Shown: positions 1 through 8,898, numbered from the stretch's first letter. The stretch: DNA of 64,000 bases from Pandoraea fibrosis (GCF_000807775.2 NZ_CP047385.1:2480001-2544000), one strand, 5' to 3'. Translations and numbers: made by a program. Notes: generated by a model not told the origin, from the letters alone.

Positions 1-582
1 CTTCAGGCCGGCGAGCATTGCCAGATCGACCGAGCCTTCCGTATGACCGCGGCGCGTGAGCACGCCGCCCGGTTGCGCGCGCAACGGGAAGACGTGGCCC
101 GGACGGGACAGGTCGGAGGGCTGTGCATCGTCGGCAATCGCGGCGCGGATCGTGGTCACGCGATCGGCCGCCGAGACGCCCGTGCTCACGCCCTGACGCG
201 CTTCGATCGTCACCGTGAACGCGGTGCCGTAACGGCTTTGGTTCTGCTCGACCATGGGCGGCAGATCGAGACGGCGCAGCGTTTCGTCGGGCAGGCACAG
301 GCAGACGATACCGCTGCACTCACGGATCAGCATGGCCATGGTGGCCGGCGTGATTTTCTCGGCGGCGACGATCAGATCGGCCTCGTTTTCGCGGTCGAGA
401 TCGTCCATCAGAATGACCGGACGGCCTTCGCGCATGGCTTGCAGCGAGGCGGCCAGACGGACTTCGACCGGTGGCAGGTTCGTGAAAGCCGGGTAGGCGT
501 GCAGATCGTCGGTCGTGCCAGCCACGTTGGCCGATGCGATGTCTTGCGGTGCAGCTTGGGTCGTGCGGGTGATAACGGACAT
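1..582 (-). CDS. ribB: 3,4-dihydroxy-2-butanone-4-phosphate synthase, partial (3' end outside window)
   Basis: Converts ribulose 5-phosphate to 3,4-dihydroxy-2-butanone 4-phosphate and formate for riboflavin synthesis in the cytosol. The reading frame starts [17 protein letters not shown] and carries the family blocks [16 protein letters not shown] (acidic metal/substrate loop), [28 protein letters not shown] and the [10 protein letters not shown] block with the catalytic histidine region. It runs off the left edge after [15 protein letters not shown], so a fused GTP cyclohydrolase II domain (RibBA) cannot be excluded. The ATG at 582 is preceded by GAGGAG. An FMN riboswitch lies about 100 nt upstream, which independently supports the assignment. 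Confidence 0.95.
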   Translation of the reverse strand, partial: MSVITRTTQAAPQDIASANVAGTTDDLHAYPAFTNLPPVEVRLAASLQAMREGRPVILMDDLDRENEADLIVAAEKITPATMAMLIRECSGIVCLCLPDETLRRLDLPPMVEQNQSRYGTAFTVTIEARQGVSTGVSAADRVTTIRAAIADDAQPSDLSRPGHVFPLRAQPGGVLTRRGHTEGSVDLAMLAGLK

Positions 583-683
583 GAAACGCTCCTCGCGTAA
601 GTCAATCGGGCGAAAAACGTTTTCGGGGCATGCGAACGGACGTCACCATGGAACGGTATCCCATGGCACGCGGGTATCGACGC

Positions 684-853
684 ATCTTCTCTCATCCGGA
701 CTATGACCGTCGGCTCTGGCTTCGCACCAGATCTGCTGACCCTGCCGATGTCACGAAAGCGACGGTGGCAGGCGCTCGCGGGCTCATGACGCAAGCAGCT
801 TGCGCTGCGTGGTGTCACATACCGCCGGTGGGGACTTTCACCCCGCCCTGAAG
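684..853 (-). promoter_or_regulatory. FMN riboswitch (RFN element) controlling ribB
   Basis: Read on the minus strand, the conserved RFN blocks occur in order: TTCAGGGCGGGGTGAAAGTC, CCCACCGGCGGTA, AGCCCGCGAGCGC, GGTCAGCAGATCTGGTG, GCCAGAGCCGACGGTCATAG, then TCCGGATGAGAGAAGATG. This is an essentially complete aptamer. FMN binding is known to repress rib genes, in Proteobacteria usually by occluding the ribosome binding site or by termination. A GC hairpin made by two CCATGG boxes (about 651-666) lies between aptamer and start codon and could be part of the expression platform (inference). Confidence 0.97.
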
Positions 854-924
854 ACGTGTATGCCGCACGCTCGGCGCCGCGAAGTCACTTATCGCGTGGC
901 GTCTTTGCGTATTCGGCGAGAGAG

Positions 925-954
925 AGCGTAGCACAAGGTGTTGCGAGTTTGCAG
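925..954 (-). promoter_or_regulatory. Possible ribB promoter
   Basis: On the minus strand CTGCAA and TACGCT are separated by 18 bp and lie about 75 bp upstream of the riboswitch start. The -35 match is weak, so this is only the best-looking candidate. I see no other feature in the rest of the 853-1018 stretch. Confidence 0.3.
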
Positions 955-1018
955 GGAAGACTGCGCGGCGCGCGTGGGATTGGGGATGGGGAGGGGAGGG
1001 TTTGTTGCAAGCGGGAGG

Positions 1019-1057
1019 CCGGATGCCGCAACGCCGTGTCAGGCGCGTGGCATCCGG
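1019..1057 (-). terminator. Hairpin downstream of copZ
   Basis: CCGGATGCC and GGCATCCGG form a perfect 9-bp stem with additional inner pairing (CGCC/GGCG). It sits about 20 bp past the copZ stop codon. There is no T-run, so it may be a Rho-independent terminator only in part, or an mRNA 3'-end stabiliser. Confidence 0.45.
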
Positions 1058-1078
1058 GACGTCATGTGAGGAGGGCGT

Positions 1079-1279
1079 TCAGGCCGAGGTGCCCTTGACT
1101 GTGTAGCCGGCGTCGGTGATGGCGGCGCTGACTTCGGTCGGTGAAAGACGGCTTTCGACGTCGACGCGGCCAGCGCCCAGATCTACGTTGACCTTGGCTG
1201 CCGCATCGCGCTCGGTGATCGCCCGCGTGACGGCTTTGACGCAATGACCGCAGCTCATACCTTCGACTTGCACTTGCAT
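1079..1279 (-). CDS. copZ: Copper chaperone, heavy-metal-associated domain (CopZ-like)
   Basis: A 66-residue single HMA domain that binds Cu(I) in the cytosol and hands it to the CopA ATPase. The metal-binding motif GMSCGHC lies at residues 7-13 and the C-terminal AITDAGY element typical of HMA domains is present. The length is normal for free-standing chaperones. The ATG at 1279 has AAGGAG eight bases upstream. It is transcribed divergently from copA, and its own promoter (1327-1357) has a CueR-type dyad, so chaperone and pump should be co-induced by copper. Confidence 0.93.
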   Translation of the reverse strand: MQVQVEGMSCGHCVKAVTRAITERDAAAKVNVDLGAGRVDVESRLSPTEVSAAITDAGYTVKGTSA

Positions 1280-1326
1280 GGGGAACTCCTTGAAAGAGGT
1301 TTCGGGGGCACTGATCAGATGAACCG

Positions 1327-1357
1327 ATCATAGACCTTCCTACGGCAGGAAGCTCAA
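1327..1357 (-). promoter_or_regulatory. CueR-type copper-inducible promoter of copZ
   Basis: On the minus strand TTGAGC and TATGAT are separated by 19 bp. This over-long spacer is the hallmark of MerR-family targets. Inside it the dyad GCTTCC-N7-GGAAGGT closely matches the known CueR box (ACCTTCC...GGAAGGT). Confidence 0.88.
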
Positions 1358-1482
1358 GCGCTTTTTCAGAGGATTCGTGAGACTGGTGAGAGGCTGCCCA
1401 AACCTGAGCGGTTCACGGCGCGCTATCGTGGGGGCAGACGAGGTTGTCATGGTGCGGACTTCGGCATATGGGCGCGAATCGC

Positions 1483-1513
1483 TTGACCTTCCTGTCATGG
1501 CAAGGTCTATCCT
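1483..1513 (+). promoter_or_regulatory. CueR-type copper-inducible promoter of copA
   Basis: TTGACC and TATCCT are separated by 19 bp. The spacer holds the dyad GACCTTCC-N7-GCAAGGTC, one mismatch from perfect symmetry. The transcription start should fall close to 1520, about 30 nt before the copA ATG. Confidence 0.9.
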
Positions 1514-1549
1514 GTGACGCATGATGACACTCCTCCTGGAGATCCGGAA

Positions 1550-4063
1550 ATGACTCAGAACTGGTCGGTCGGTATTGAAGGCATGACCTGCGCTTCGTGT
1601 GTAACGCGAGTCGAGAAGGCGTTGCGGCGTGCGCCGGGCGTTGCCAGCGCCAATGTGAATCTCGCGACCGGAACGGCGGCCGTGGAGGCCGCACCCGACG
1701 TGACACCCCTCGCGTTGCTGGGTGCCGTCGAGACGGCTGTCAGCGACGCGGGGTATCAAGTCTCGGAGCGGTCGTTCGAGTTGGCGATCGGCGGGATGAC
1801 CTGTGCGTCATGCGCCGGGCGTGTGGAAAAAGCGCTTCGAAACGTGCCGGGCGTCGTCGAAGCCAACGTCAATCTGGCGACGGAACGTGCTGCCGTGCGG
1901 GGCGTGCGTGGTGTTGTCGACGTCGCGGCCCTCACGGCTGCGGTTGAGAAGGCCGGGTATGAAGCGTCGCCGGTGACGGACCCCGCGCAGGCGGCGACCT
2001 CGCAGGAGGGCCCCGCGTGGTGGCCGGTGGCGGTGGCGGCGGTATTGTCCCTGCCGTTGCTGTTGCCGATGCTGTTGGCGCCGTTCGGCGTTCATCTGAT
2101 GCCGCCGCCGTGGGTGCAATGGTTGCTCGCGACACCGGTGCAGTTCTGGCTGGGTGCCCGATTCTATCGGGCCGGGTACAAGGCGGTGCGCGCGGGCAGC
2201 GGCAATATGGATTTGCTGGTGGCCTTGGGCACATCGGCGGCCTATGGTCTGAGTCTGTACGAATGGTGGCGGGCTCCTGCGGACAGCATGCCGCATCTCT
2301 ATTTCGAAGCGGCGGCGGTCGTCATTACGCTGGTGCTGCTTGGCAAGTGGCTCGAAGCGCGGGCGAAGCGTCGCACGGTGGAAGCAATTCGCGCACTCGC
2401 GGCCCTGCGTCCGGAGACGGCGCGGGTGCTGCGCGACCCGCTAGGCACGGCGAACGAGGTCACGGTGCCGCTGGCCCAGGTGAAGGTGGGCGATTGGGTT
2501 GTGGTGCGGGCCGGTGAGCGTGTGCCGGTCGACGGTGAGATTCGAGACGGCGCAAGCCAGCTCGATGAGTCGTTGCTGACTGGTGAGCCGTTGCCCATCG
2601 ATAAAGCGGCTGGCGACAAGGTCGTCGGTGGCTCGATTAATGGGGCCGGGACCTTGCGCGTGGAAACAACGGCCGTGGGTGCCGATACAGCACTGGCCCG
2701 GATTATCCGGATGGTCGAGGATGCGCAGGCGGGCAAGGCGCCGATCCAACGTGCGGTCGACCGGGTGGCGGCAGTCTTTGTGCCGGTGGTCGTCTTCATT
2801 GCGATCGCTACGGTCGTCGGGGGCTTGGCACTCGGTATCGGCCTCGAGGCGGCATTGCTCAACGCGGTGGCGGTGCTGGTCATCGCTTGCCCCTGTGCGC
2901 TGGGACTGGCGACACCCGCCGCGATCATGGTCGGCACCGGGGCGGCGGCGCGGCAAGGCATTCTCATCAAGGATGCCGAGGCGCTGGAACTGGCGCACCG
3001 GATCAGCGTCGTTGCCTTCGATAAGACGGGGACGTTGACGGAAGGGAAACCGCGTCTGGTGGCCCATCTGCCGGCGCCGGGAACGAGTGCCGAGACCTTG
3101 TTGCGCTGGGCCGCTGCGGTGCAGTCGGGAAGTTCGCATCCGCTGGCGAAAGCGGTGACGACTGCCGCACAGGAGGCAGGACTGGGAGCGGCGGTACCGG
3201 TGGCATCCGAGATTGCGGCGTTGCCCGGCAGAGGCATGCGGGCGCATGTGGAAGACGCCGGCGATGTGGGCGAGCTGCGCGGTGTCCATCGTCTGCAACT
3301 GGGCAATGCGCGGTTGCTGGACGAATTGGGCGTTTCGCAGGGAGCGCTGGCTGACGAGGCTAAACGGCTGGCGGCTGAGGGGCGTACTGTCTCATGGCTG
3401 GTCGAGACCGGTGACGGGGAAACAAGTGCGGGGGCGGCGCGGCTGCTTGGGCTGCTGGCGTTCGGTGACACGCTCAAAGCGACGGCGAGGCCGGCCATCG
3501 AGCGGTTGCATGCGCTCGGCGTGCGCTGCGTGATGGTGACGGGAGACAACGCGGGCAGCGCCAAGGCCGTCGCCGATGCCTTGGGACTCGACGAAGTTCA
3601 CGCAGACGTGCTGCCGGAGCACAAAGCGCAAGTCATTGCGCAACTCAAGCGCGATGGGGCGGTCGTAGCCATGGTGGGTGATGGCGTCAACGATGCACCG
3701 GCGCTTGCCGCCGCCGATGTCGGCATTGCGATGGGGTCCGGCACCGATGTCGCCATGCAGACGGCGGGCATCACGCTGATGCGGGGTGATCCGTTGCGCG
3801 TTGCCGATGCCATCGATGTTTCCCGCCGAACATGGTCAAAGATTCGTCAGAACCTGTTCTGGGCGTTCGCTTACAACGTGATCGGGATTCCGCTGGCGGC
3901 CTTCGGGCTGTTGAGCCCGGTGATCGCCGGGGCGGCGATGGCGCTCAGCAGCGTCAGTGTCGTGAGCAATGCGCTGCTGCTGCGCCGATGGCGGCCGGCG
4001 GCGCAAGAGGTCAACGCGAGCACTGCCAGTGGGGTTGGCGAGGCTCGTCGCGTCGGCGCCTGA
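1550..4063 (+). CDS. copA: Cu(I)-exporting P-type ATPase with two HMA domains
   Basis: An inner-membrane P1B-type ATPase that pumps Cu(I) from cytosol to periplasm. The 837 residues contain two N-terminal HMA domains (GMTCASC at about 12-17 and 82-87), eight predicted membrane helices, the TGE actuator motif (LLTGEPLPI), the ion-binding CPC motif near residues 447-449 ([11 protein letters not shown]), the phosphorylation motif DKTGTLT near 491, an SSHPLA histidine motif, and the hinge [11 protein letters not shown] chose ATG 1550 because GGAG lies eight bases upstream; an in-frame GTG at 1514 has no such site and would fall before the expected transcription start. The promoter is CueR-type, and copZ lies divergently. 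Confidence 0.97.
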   Translation: MTQNWSVGIEGMTCASCVTRVEKALRRAPGVASANVNLATGTAAVEAAPDVTPLALLGAVETAVSDAGYQVSERSFELAIGGMTCASCAGRVEKALRNVPGVVEANVNLATERAAVRGVRGVVDVAALTAAVEKAGYEASPVTDPAQAATSQEGPAWWPVAVAAVLSLPLLLPMLLAPFGVHLMPPPWVQWLLATPVQFWLGARFYRAGYKAVRAGSGNMDLLVALGTSAAYGLSLYEWWRAPADSMPHLYFEAAAVVITLVLLGKWLEARAKRRTVEAIRALAALRPETARVLRDPLGTANEVTVPLAQVKVGDWVVVRAGERVPVDGEIRDGASQLDESLLTGEPLPIDKAAGDKVVGGSINGAGTLRVETTAVGADTALARIIRMVEDAQAGKAPIQRAVDRVAAVFVPVVVFIAIATVVGGLALGIGLEAALLNAVAVLVIACPCALGLATPAAIMVGTGAAARQGILIKDAEALELAHRISVVAFDKTGTLTEGKPRLVAHLPAPGTSAETLLRWAAAVQSGSSHPLAKAVTTAAQEAGLGAAVPVASEIAALPGRGMRAHVEDAGDVGELRGVHRLQLGNARLLDELGVSQGALADEAKRLAAEGRTVSWLVETGDGETSAGAARLLGLLAFGDTLKATARPAIERLHALGVRCVMVTGDNAGSAKAVADALGLDEVHADVLPEHKAQVIAQLKRDGAVVAMVGDGVNDAPALAAADVGIAMGSGTDVAMQTAGITLMRGDPLRVADAIDVSRRTWSKIRQNLFWAFAYNVIGIPLAAFGLLSPVIAGAAMALSSVSVVSNALLLRRWRPAAQEVNASTASGVGEARRVGA

Positions 4064-4238
4064 GGGGAGTTTGACGGGCGGTTTGCCCCGGCATAAGGTG
4101 AACGGCGCATAATGAATCGATCAGGGGTGACACCGGGGCAGGGTTTGGCCGGTGTATCGCCCAGACTTCTATCTGGCTTGAAATTCGCCAAAAGCGGCAT
4201 CATCTAGGTGATATCGTCTGTCTTTTGGCGCGGAGTCA

Positions 4239-5057
4239 ATGCTGCCGAATATGAATAGTCTGCATATCGCGAGTTACAACATCCACAAGGGCTTTTCCGC
4301 ATTCAACCGCTTGCGCGTTCACGAATTGCGCGCCGGATTGGAGGGGCTCGCGCCGGATCTCGTCTTTCTTCAGGAAGTGCAGGGCATGCACCAACGGCAT
4401 GCGGTGCGTCACAGCAACTGGCCGATACAGCCACAACACGAGTTTCTGGCGCAGGGGATGTGGCACGATCACGCTTATGGGCGCAATGTCGTCTATGAAC
4501 ATGGGCATCACGGCAATGCGATTCTGAGCCGCTATCCGATCGTCAGGTCGGACAACCATGACATCACGACCTATAGTTTCGAGAAGCGCGGCATGCTTCA
4601 TTGCGAGATTGCCGTGCCGGGCCTGAAGCAGCCGCTGCATTGTCTATGTGTGCATTTGTCGTTGGCAGGGCACGGCCGCCGCCGCCAGTTCGAGATGCTG
4701 ACGGAGCGCGTTGCCGATGCCATTCCTGCCGATGCGCCGTTGATCATCGCCGGCGATTTCAACGATTGGAGCAATCAGGCAGATCGGCTGCTGGCGGAAA
4801 AGCTGGCGCTGACCGAGGTGTTTCAGAACAGTGTGGGGCGTCCTGCACGTAGTTTTCCGAGCGGATTGCCGCTTTTGCGACTTGACCGCATTTATGCACG
4901 CGGTTTTCATATCGAAGGGGCGCAAGTATTGCACGGGCGTCCCTGGTCACGGATTTCCGATCACGCGCCTATCAGCGCCCGGCTTGTGCTGTCGGATGAC
5001 GACAAGTCAATGAACGGTTTCTCCACCCCGTCGTTCAACCCTCGTTCCCCCCAGTGA
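4239..5057 (+). CDS. Endonuclease/exonuclease/phosphatase (EEP) family protein
   Basis: A predicted cytosolic Mg2+-dependent phosphohydrolase or nuclease of the EEP fold. Family motifs are in the expected order: SYNIHKG at the N-terminus, FLQEVQ (metal-binding Glu), GNAILSRYPI, GDFNDW (catalytic Asp/Asn), LDRIYARG and the C-terminal SDHAPISARL. At 272 residues it matches the short EEP proteins often found beside cardiolipin synthases, but none is here. It lies between copA and cueR, only 7 bp before cueR, so it is probably co-transcribed with cueR. A link to copper is unproven. An alternative start is ATG 4251 (MNSLHIASYN); neither start has an ideally spaced Shine-Dalgarno. Confidence 0.88.
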   Translation: MLPNMNSLHIASYNIHKGFSAFNRLRVHELRAGLEGLAPDLVFLQEVQGMHQRHAVRHSNWPIQPQHEFLAQGMWHDHAYGRNVVYEHGHHGNAILSRYPIVRSDNHDITTYSFEKRGMLHCEIAVPGLKQPLHCLCVHLSLAGHGRRRQFEMLTERVADAIPADAPLIIAGDFNDWSNQADRLLAEKLALTEVFQNSVGRPARSFPSGLPLLRLDRIYARGFHIEGAQVLHGRPWSRISDHAPISARLVLSDDDKSMNGFSTPSFNPRSPQ

Positions 5058-5064
5058 GGTAGTC

Positions 5065-5625
5065 ATGAACATCGGACAAGCGGCACAGGCCAGCGGCGTG
5101 ACGGCCAAGATGATCCGGTACTACGAAAGTATCGGCCTGATGCCTCCGAGCCCTCGCTCCGAGGCAGGTTACCGGCGATATGGGGAGCAGGATCTTCATC
5201 TGCTTCGTTTCATTCGCCAATCGAGACGATTGGGTTTCGGGATTGACCAGATCCGCCAATTGCTGGCGCTGTGGCAGGATCGTGGCCGTTCCAGTGCGCA
5301 GGTGAAGGCGCTTGCCCAATCTCATGTGGACGAACTCAATCAGCGTATTGGCGAACTGGTCGCCATGCGCGACACGCTCTCGCATCTCGCCATGCATTGC
5401 CACGGCGACGACCGCCCCGATTGTCCGATTCTGGAAGGCATTGCTGCCGCGGCGCTACCTGACAACGTCGCCACCAAAGCCGAGTGTTCCTCAAACGCGA
5501 TGACGTCGTGTAGCCCAGCCCAGCAGGCCGCTGCCACAGCGGCTGCGGCGACCGAAGCCCCAGCCCCGGCGGGGAACGCGCTTGGCGAGGGCGAAGGGCA
5601 GCCCCGTCACATTCCTCAGGGATAA
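5065..5625 (+). CDS. cueR: Cu(I)-responsive MerR-family transcriptional regulator
   Basis: Dimeric activator that senses Cu(I) and untwists promoters with 19-bp spacers, such as the two around copZ/copA. The N-terminal winged helix MNIGQAAQASGVTAKMIRYY is followed by a coiled-coil dimer helix. Metal ligands Cys112 and Cys120 (HCHGDDRPDCPI) and Ser77 match the CueR sensor for +1 metal ions. The protein is 186 residues, longer than typical CueR (about 135), because of an Ala/Pro-rich tail from about residue 140 that I cannot assign. GAGGT precedes ATG 5065. I see no CueR box directly upstream; it probably shares a transcript with the EEP gene. Confidence 0.93.
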   Translation: MNIGQAAQASGVTAKMIRYYESIGLMPPSPRSEAGYRRYGEQDLHLLRFIRQSRRLGFGIDQIRQLLALWQDRGRSSAQVKALAQSHVDELNQRIGELVAMRDTLSHLAMHCHGDDRPDCPILEGIAAAALPDNVATKAECSSNAMTSCSPAQQAAATAAAATEAPAPAGNALGEGEGQPRHIPQG

Positions 5626-5670
5626 ACCGCTACGGGACGCCGCGACTGGGCGTCCCAAACTTCATATGAC

Positions 5671-5697
5671 GCGCCGCAATAGCGGCGCTTTTTTTAT
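5671..5697 (+). terminator. Rho-independent terminator after cueR
   Basis: GCGCCGC-AATA-GCGGCGC is followed by seven T. It is a strong canonical terminator about 45 bp past the cueR stop. Confidence 0.92.
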
Positions 5698-5850
5698 TTC
5701 CCGAATTTTGACAGACCCCTGCGGCAGTGCGTCGCAGCGCGGTGTTGTGGCGCGCCAACAATCATTTATCTTATTGATTTTCATGGAATTTATTTGGAAT
5801 CGATTGCATTCGAAGCGAGTCTCTAGCAGATTTTTTGTGGTTTTCACATA

Positions 5851-5886
5851 TAGGGGCTAACCCTTAACGGGAAAACCCTATATAAT
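5851..5886 (+). promoter_or_regulatory. DUF3563 promoter with tandem GGG-N4-CCC motifs
   Basis: A consensus TATAAT (5881-5886) has no recognisable -35 hexamer at 16-19 bp. Instead it is preceded by TAGGGGCTAACCCTTA and CGGGAAAACCCTA in tandem. The same core recurs near the MFS gene at 40997 and upstream of mltD. The lack of a -35 box suggests an activator site (inference). The rest of 5698-5850 is AT-richer than its surroundings and holds nothing else I recognise. Confidence 0.55.
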
Positions 5887-5934
5887 GCGAAGCACTGCTG
5901 CGATGCAGCACACTAAATGAACTGGAGAAACGTC

Positions 5935-6075
5935 ATGTTTGCCGCCCTGTTTGAAGTCGTGAACACTTGGTTTGAAACTGCTGAACGTCGTCGTCGTGAA
6001 GCGTTCCTGGCTGAGTCGAAGGACATCATTGAACTGGAACAACGTATCCGCGCGCTCGAAACCGCCGGTTACTAA
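5935..6075 (+). CDS. DUF3563 micro-protein
   Basis: A 46-residue protein, MFAALFEVVNTWFETAERRR followed by REAFLAESKDIIELEQRIRA and LETAGY. The family is known from Burkholderiales as short proteins with a WF-aromatic start, a basic RRRR patch and an acidic amphipathic helix ending in a leucine/isoleucine heptad. Its function is unknown. The ATG has GGAGAAACGTC upstream and sits about 50 nt after a perfect TATAAT. It is too short for routine ORF cut-offs but has its own promoter and terminator, so it is a real single-gene unit. It is predicted to be cytosolic, possibly membrane-surface associated or a protein partner (inference). Confidence 0.88.
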   Translation: MFAALFEVVNTWFETAERRRREAFLAESKDIIELEQRIRALETAGY

Positions 6076-6238
6076 GCTGTCTGTAGGAAGTCCTTCCGGA
6101 CGAACGGTCGTCGCTGGCGCAATCAGGCAAGTCGATCGTCACACCGGGCGATCCCCGTCATCGATGTGATGACGTGCGACGGCGCCCAACCGTCAGTTCG
6201 GATGCCAATTCCTGTCGTTCCCAGGATTGGCTCGCGTA

Positions 6239-6264
6239 AGCCCGCCACGTTGGCGGGCTTTGTC
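6239..6264 (+). terminator. Rho-independent terminator after the DUF3563 gene
   Basis: AGCCCGCCA-CGT-TGGCGGGCT is followed by TTGTCGTTT. The 9-bp GC stem lies about 165 bp past the stop codon. The intervening 6076-6238 holds nothing recognisable; a long 3' UTR or a small RNA is possible. Confidence 0.8.
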
Positions 6265-6427
6265 GTTTACGCGTCGAATCGGATGCCGTCTCTCGCGTCT
6301 CCTAACGAAACTGGCAGGTTGTCTCAACGGGCCAATGAACCTGCCGGACCGTTGCTCCGGAACGCGCATTGCACCTCAATTCCTCCACCGCATTCGCAGG
6401 TCTCCTCATTCATCATTGGTGCAAATG

Positions 6428-6459
6428 TTATTGATAATCATTTTTATTATCATTAAACT
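6428..6459 (+). promoter_or_regulatory. Fur box overlapping the promoter of the TonB receptor gene
   Basis: TGATAATCATTTTTATTATCA (6432-6452) is a near-consensus Fur palindrome. It coincides with a promoter TTGATA (6431-6436), 17-bp spacer, TAAACT (6454-6459). Iron-loaded Fur should therefore block transcription directly. The remaining upstream stretch from 6265 and the leader to 6624 show no other signal. Confidence 0.85.
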
Positions 6460-6624
6460 TTCGCCGAATTGAGGTGTCGCGCCAAGGGTGGCGGCTCTCT
6501 CGACGGTGCCGGCGTTGTCTGTCGTGCCTCTCCAACGGGGAGGGCGGCCATCGAGCGGTAGGTCTTCCCCTGTTCTGGCACGTCATCCCAGTTGCCGGAG
6601 CCCACCACAGCGAAGTTGTTCCTC

Positions 6625-8898
6625 ATGCCGCTCGTCTCCCGTTTGTCGCGTACTACGCGTCTTCCACGTGCTCGCGTCGTTGTACCTGCCTCCACTACCC
6701 CACCCCGGTCAATACTGCGCCCGATGGTCGCCGCTTCCGCGCTGGCGTTTGGGACGTTCGTTTTCGGCACGGGGGCGCTGGCGCAGGGCGCACCGGCAGG
6801 CGGGGCGACCCAACCGGGAGCGACTGATACCCGGAACGACGTGGCGTTGCCGGCCGTGACGGTGCAGGGTGCTCGGGAGACGTCGCCGAACGAGGTACCG
6901 CCTGCGTATGTCGGTGGTCAGGTGGCGCGAGGGATGAGCTTTGGCGTGCTCGGCAATCAGAACAATCTGGATGTTCCCTTCAGCATGAGCGCATACACGT
7001 CGAAGATGATCGAAGACCAGCAGGCCCGCACGCTGGCGGACGTGCTGGATAACGATCCGTCGGTGCGGATGTCGCGCGGCTTCGGCAATTTCGCTCAGAC
7101 GTTTGTCATCCGTGGTTTCACACTGGCCGGTGACGACATTTCTCTCAACGGTCTCTACGGCATCACCCCGCGACAACTCGTATCGACAGAAGCGCTCGAG
7201 CGTGTGGAGTTGTTCAAGGGGGCCAACGCGTTTCTTAACGGCGCTTCGCCGGGTGGCTCGTCCATTGGTGGCGGCGTGAACTTGCAACTCAAGCGAGCGG
7301 AAGACACGCCGCTTACCCGCGTGACCCTCGACAGTAGCGGTTCGGGGGAACTGGGCGCACATGTAGACGTTGGCCGTCGCTTTGGCAGCGAAGGACAGTT
7401 CGGTATTCGCGTGAACCAGGCCGTGCGTGATGGCGAAACGTCCGTCGAGCGCGAGCATCAGAATTCGAACACCACGGCCGTGGCCCTCGATTGGCGCGGC
7501 GACAAGTTACGCCTGTCGGCCGACTTCCTCTATCAGAAGGAGCACATTGGCAACGGCCGCGCGCTGTATAACTTTACGGGCAATGGGTTGCCGACGCCGC
7601 CCGCCGCAACGTCGAACTACGCACAGTCGTGGAGCTACACCACGTTGGAAGACAGTGTCGGTATTCTGCGCGCCGAGTACGATTTTCTGCCGAACTGGAC
7701 GGCGTATGTCACTGGCGGCGTGCGTCACACGAACGAAAATGGCGAGTACTCGAACCCAACGTGGAAGGGCTCGCCGAGCACCATCACGGCCACGCGCCTG
7801 AACGCGCCGCATCAGGAAGACGCCCTGTCGGGTGAGATGGGCGTGCGCGGGCGCTTCACGACGGGGCCGGTGTCGCATTTCGTGACGGCCGGCGTGTCGG
7901 GCACGCGTCTGGACTCTCAGTCAGCATTCACATATGCGCCGGCGTTCTCGACGAGTTTCGTCAATCCACCGCAAGTTCCGTATCCGGCGGCCACATCGCG
8001 GGGCGGCAATCTGGACGATCCGCAGACGACGGCACTCACACTGCTGCGTAGCGTCTCGGCCTCGGACACGCTGGGCTTCTTCAACGACCGCGTGCTGGCC
8101 ACGGTCGGGGTGCGTCACCAGTCGATCGGTGTGAACAACTACGGCTACACCGGCTTGCAGACGCTCGCCTACAACGACGCCATCACCACGCCGCTGTTCG
8201 GTCTCGTGATCAAGCCTTGGCAGAACGTCTCGTTGTTTGCGAACCGTAGCGAAGGGCTGGCCGCCGGTACCACGGCGCCGCAGGGCACGCTCAACTACGG
8301 TCAGTCGCTGCCGCCGTATCGCTCGAAGCAGATCGAATTCGGGGCGAAGTACGACACGGCGCGTTTGGGTGCGTCGATTGCGTTCTATCAGATCGAGAAG
8401 CCGTCGGCTTATACGAACGCGTCCAACGTCTATGTGGCCGACGGACTTGAGCGCCATCGCGGCATCGAAACATCGGTGTACGGAAGCCCGATCAAGGATG
8501 TGCGCCTGATCGCCGGCGTGTCCTACATCAACGGCGAGTTGCTCAATCAATCGAACGCGGCCACGAACGGCAATCGTCCGGTGGGCGTGCCGACGTTCCA
8601 GTACAACCTCGGCGCGGAGTACGACATTCCTTGGGTGCCGGGGCTGACGCTGAATGCACGCTGGATTCATACCGGCCGCGAGTCCGCGAACATTGCGAAC
8701 ACCGCATCGATTCCGGCATGGGACCGCTTCGATCTCGGCGCGCGTTACGCCACGCAGATTTACGGCAAGCCAACGACCTTGCGCGTAAGCGTGCTCAATG
8801 TGACGAACAAGGCGTATTGGTCGAGCGTGTCGTCGAGCAATTACCTCACACTGGGTGCACCGCGCACGGTGCTGCTGTCCATGACGACCGACTTCTGA
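6625..8898 (+). CDS. TonB-dependent siderophore receptor
   Basis: Outer-membrane 22-strand beta-barrel receptor that imports ferric siderophores using TonB energy. After a long basic N-region there is a signal peptide (about MVAASALAFGTFVFGTGALA, cut after AQG). Next come a TonB-box-like segment, a plug domain (DVPFSMSAYTSKMIEDQQA, FVIRGFTLAGDD, VELFKGANAFLNGASPGGS), and a barrel ending in a terminal Phe (LLSMTTDF), as expected for BAM recognition. Length is about 757 residues. ATG 6625 is preferred; an in-frame TTG at 6592 is possible and neither has a good Shine-Dalgarno. The ligand cannot be told from sequence; no siderophore genes lie nearby. Regulated by the Fur box upstream. Confidence 0.93.
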   Translation: MPLVSRLSRTTRLPRARVVVPASTTPPRSILRPMVAASALAFGTFVFGTGALAQGAPAGGATQPGATDTRNDVALPAVTVQGARETSPNEVPPAYVGGQVARGMSFGVLGNQNNLDVPFSMSAYTSKMIEDQQARTLADVLDNDPSVRMSRGFGNFAQTFVIRGFTLAGDDISLNGLYGITPRQLVSTEALERVELFKGANAFLNGASPGGSSIGGGVNLQLKRAEDTPLTRVTLDSSGSGELGAHVDVGRRFGSEGQFGIRVNQAVRDGETSVEREHQNSNTTAVALDWRGDKLRLSADFLYQKEHIGNGRALYNFTGNGLPTPPAATSNYAQSWSYTTLEDSVGILRAEYDFLPNWTAYVTGGVRHTNENGEYSNPTWKGSPSTITATRLNAPHQEDALSGEMGVRGRFTTGPVSHFVTAGVSGTRLDSQSAFTYAPAFSTSFVNPPQVPYPAATSRGGNLDDPQTTALTLLRSVSASDTLGFFNDRVLATVGVRHQSIGVNNYGYTGLQTLAYNDAITTPLFGLVIKPWQNVSLFANRSEGLAAGTTAPQGTLNYGQSLPPYRSKQIEFGAKYDTARLGASIAFYQIEKPSAYTNASNVYVADGLERHRGIETSVYGSPIKDVRLIAGVSYINGELLNQSNAATNGNRPVGVPTFQYNLGAEYDIPWVPGLTLNARWIHTGRESANIANTASIPAWDRFDLGARYATQIYGKPTTLRVSVLNVTNKAYWSSVSSSNYLTLGAPRTVLLSMTTDF

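Noticed and set aside
6592..6624. TTG start for the TonB receptor
   Set aside because: It would add 11 residues before the signal peptide without a Shine-Dalgarno; ATG 6625 is simpler.
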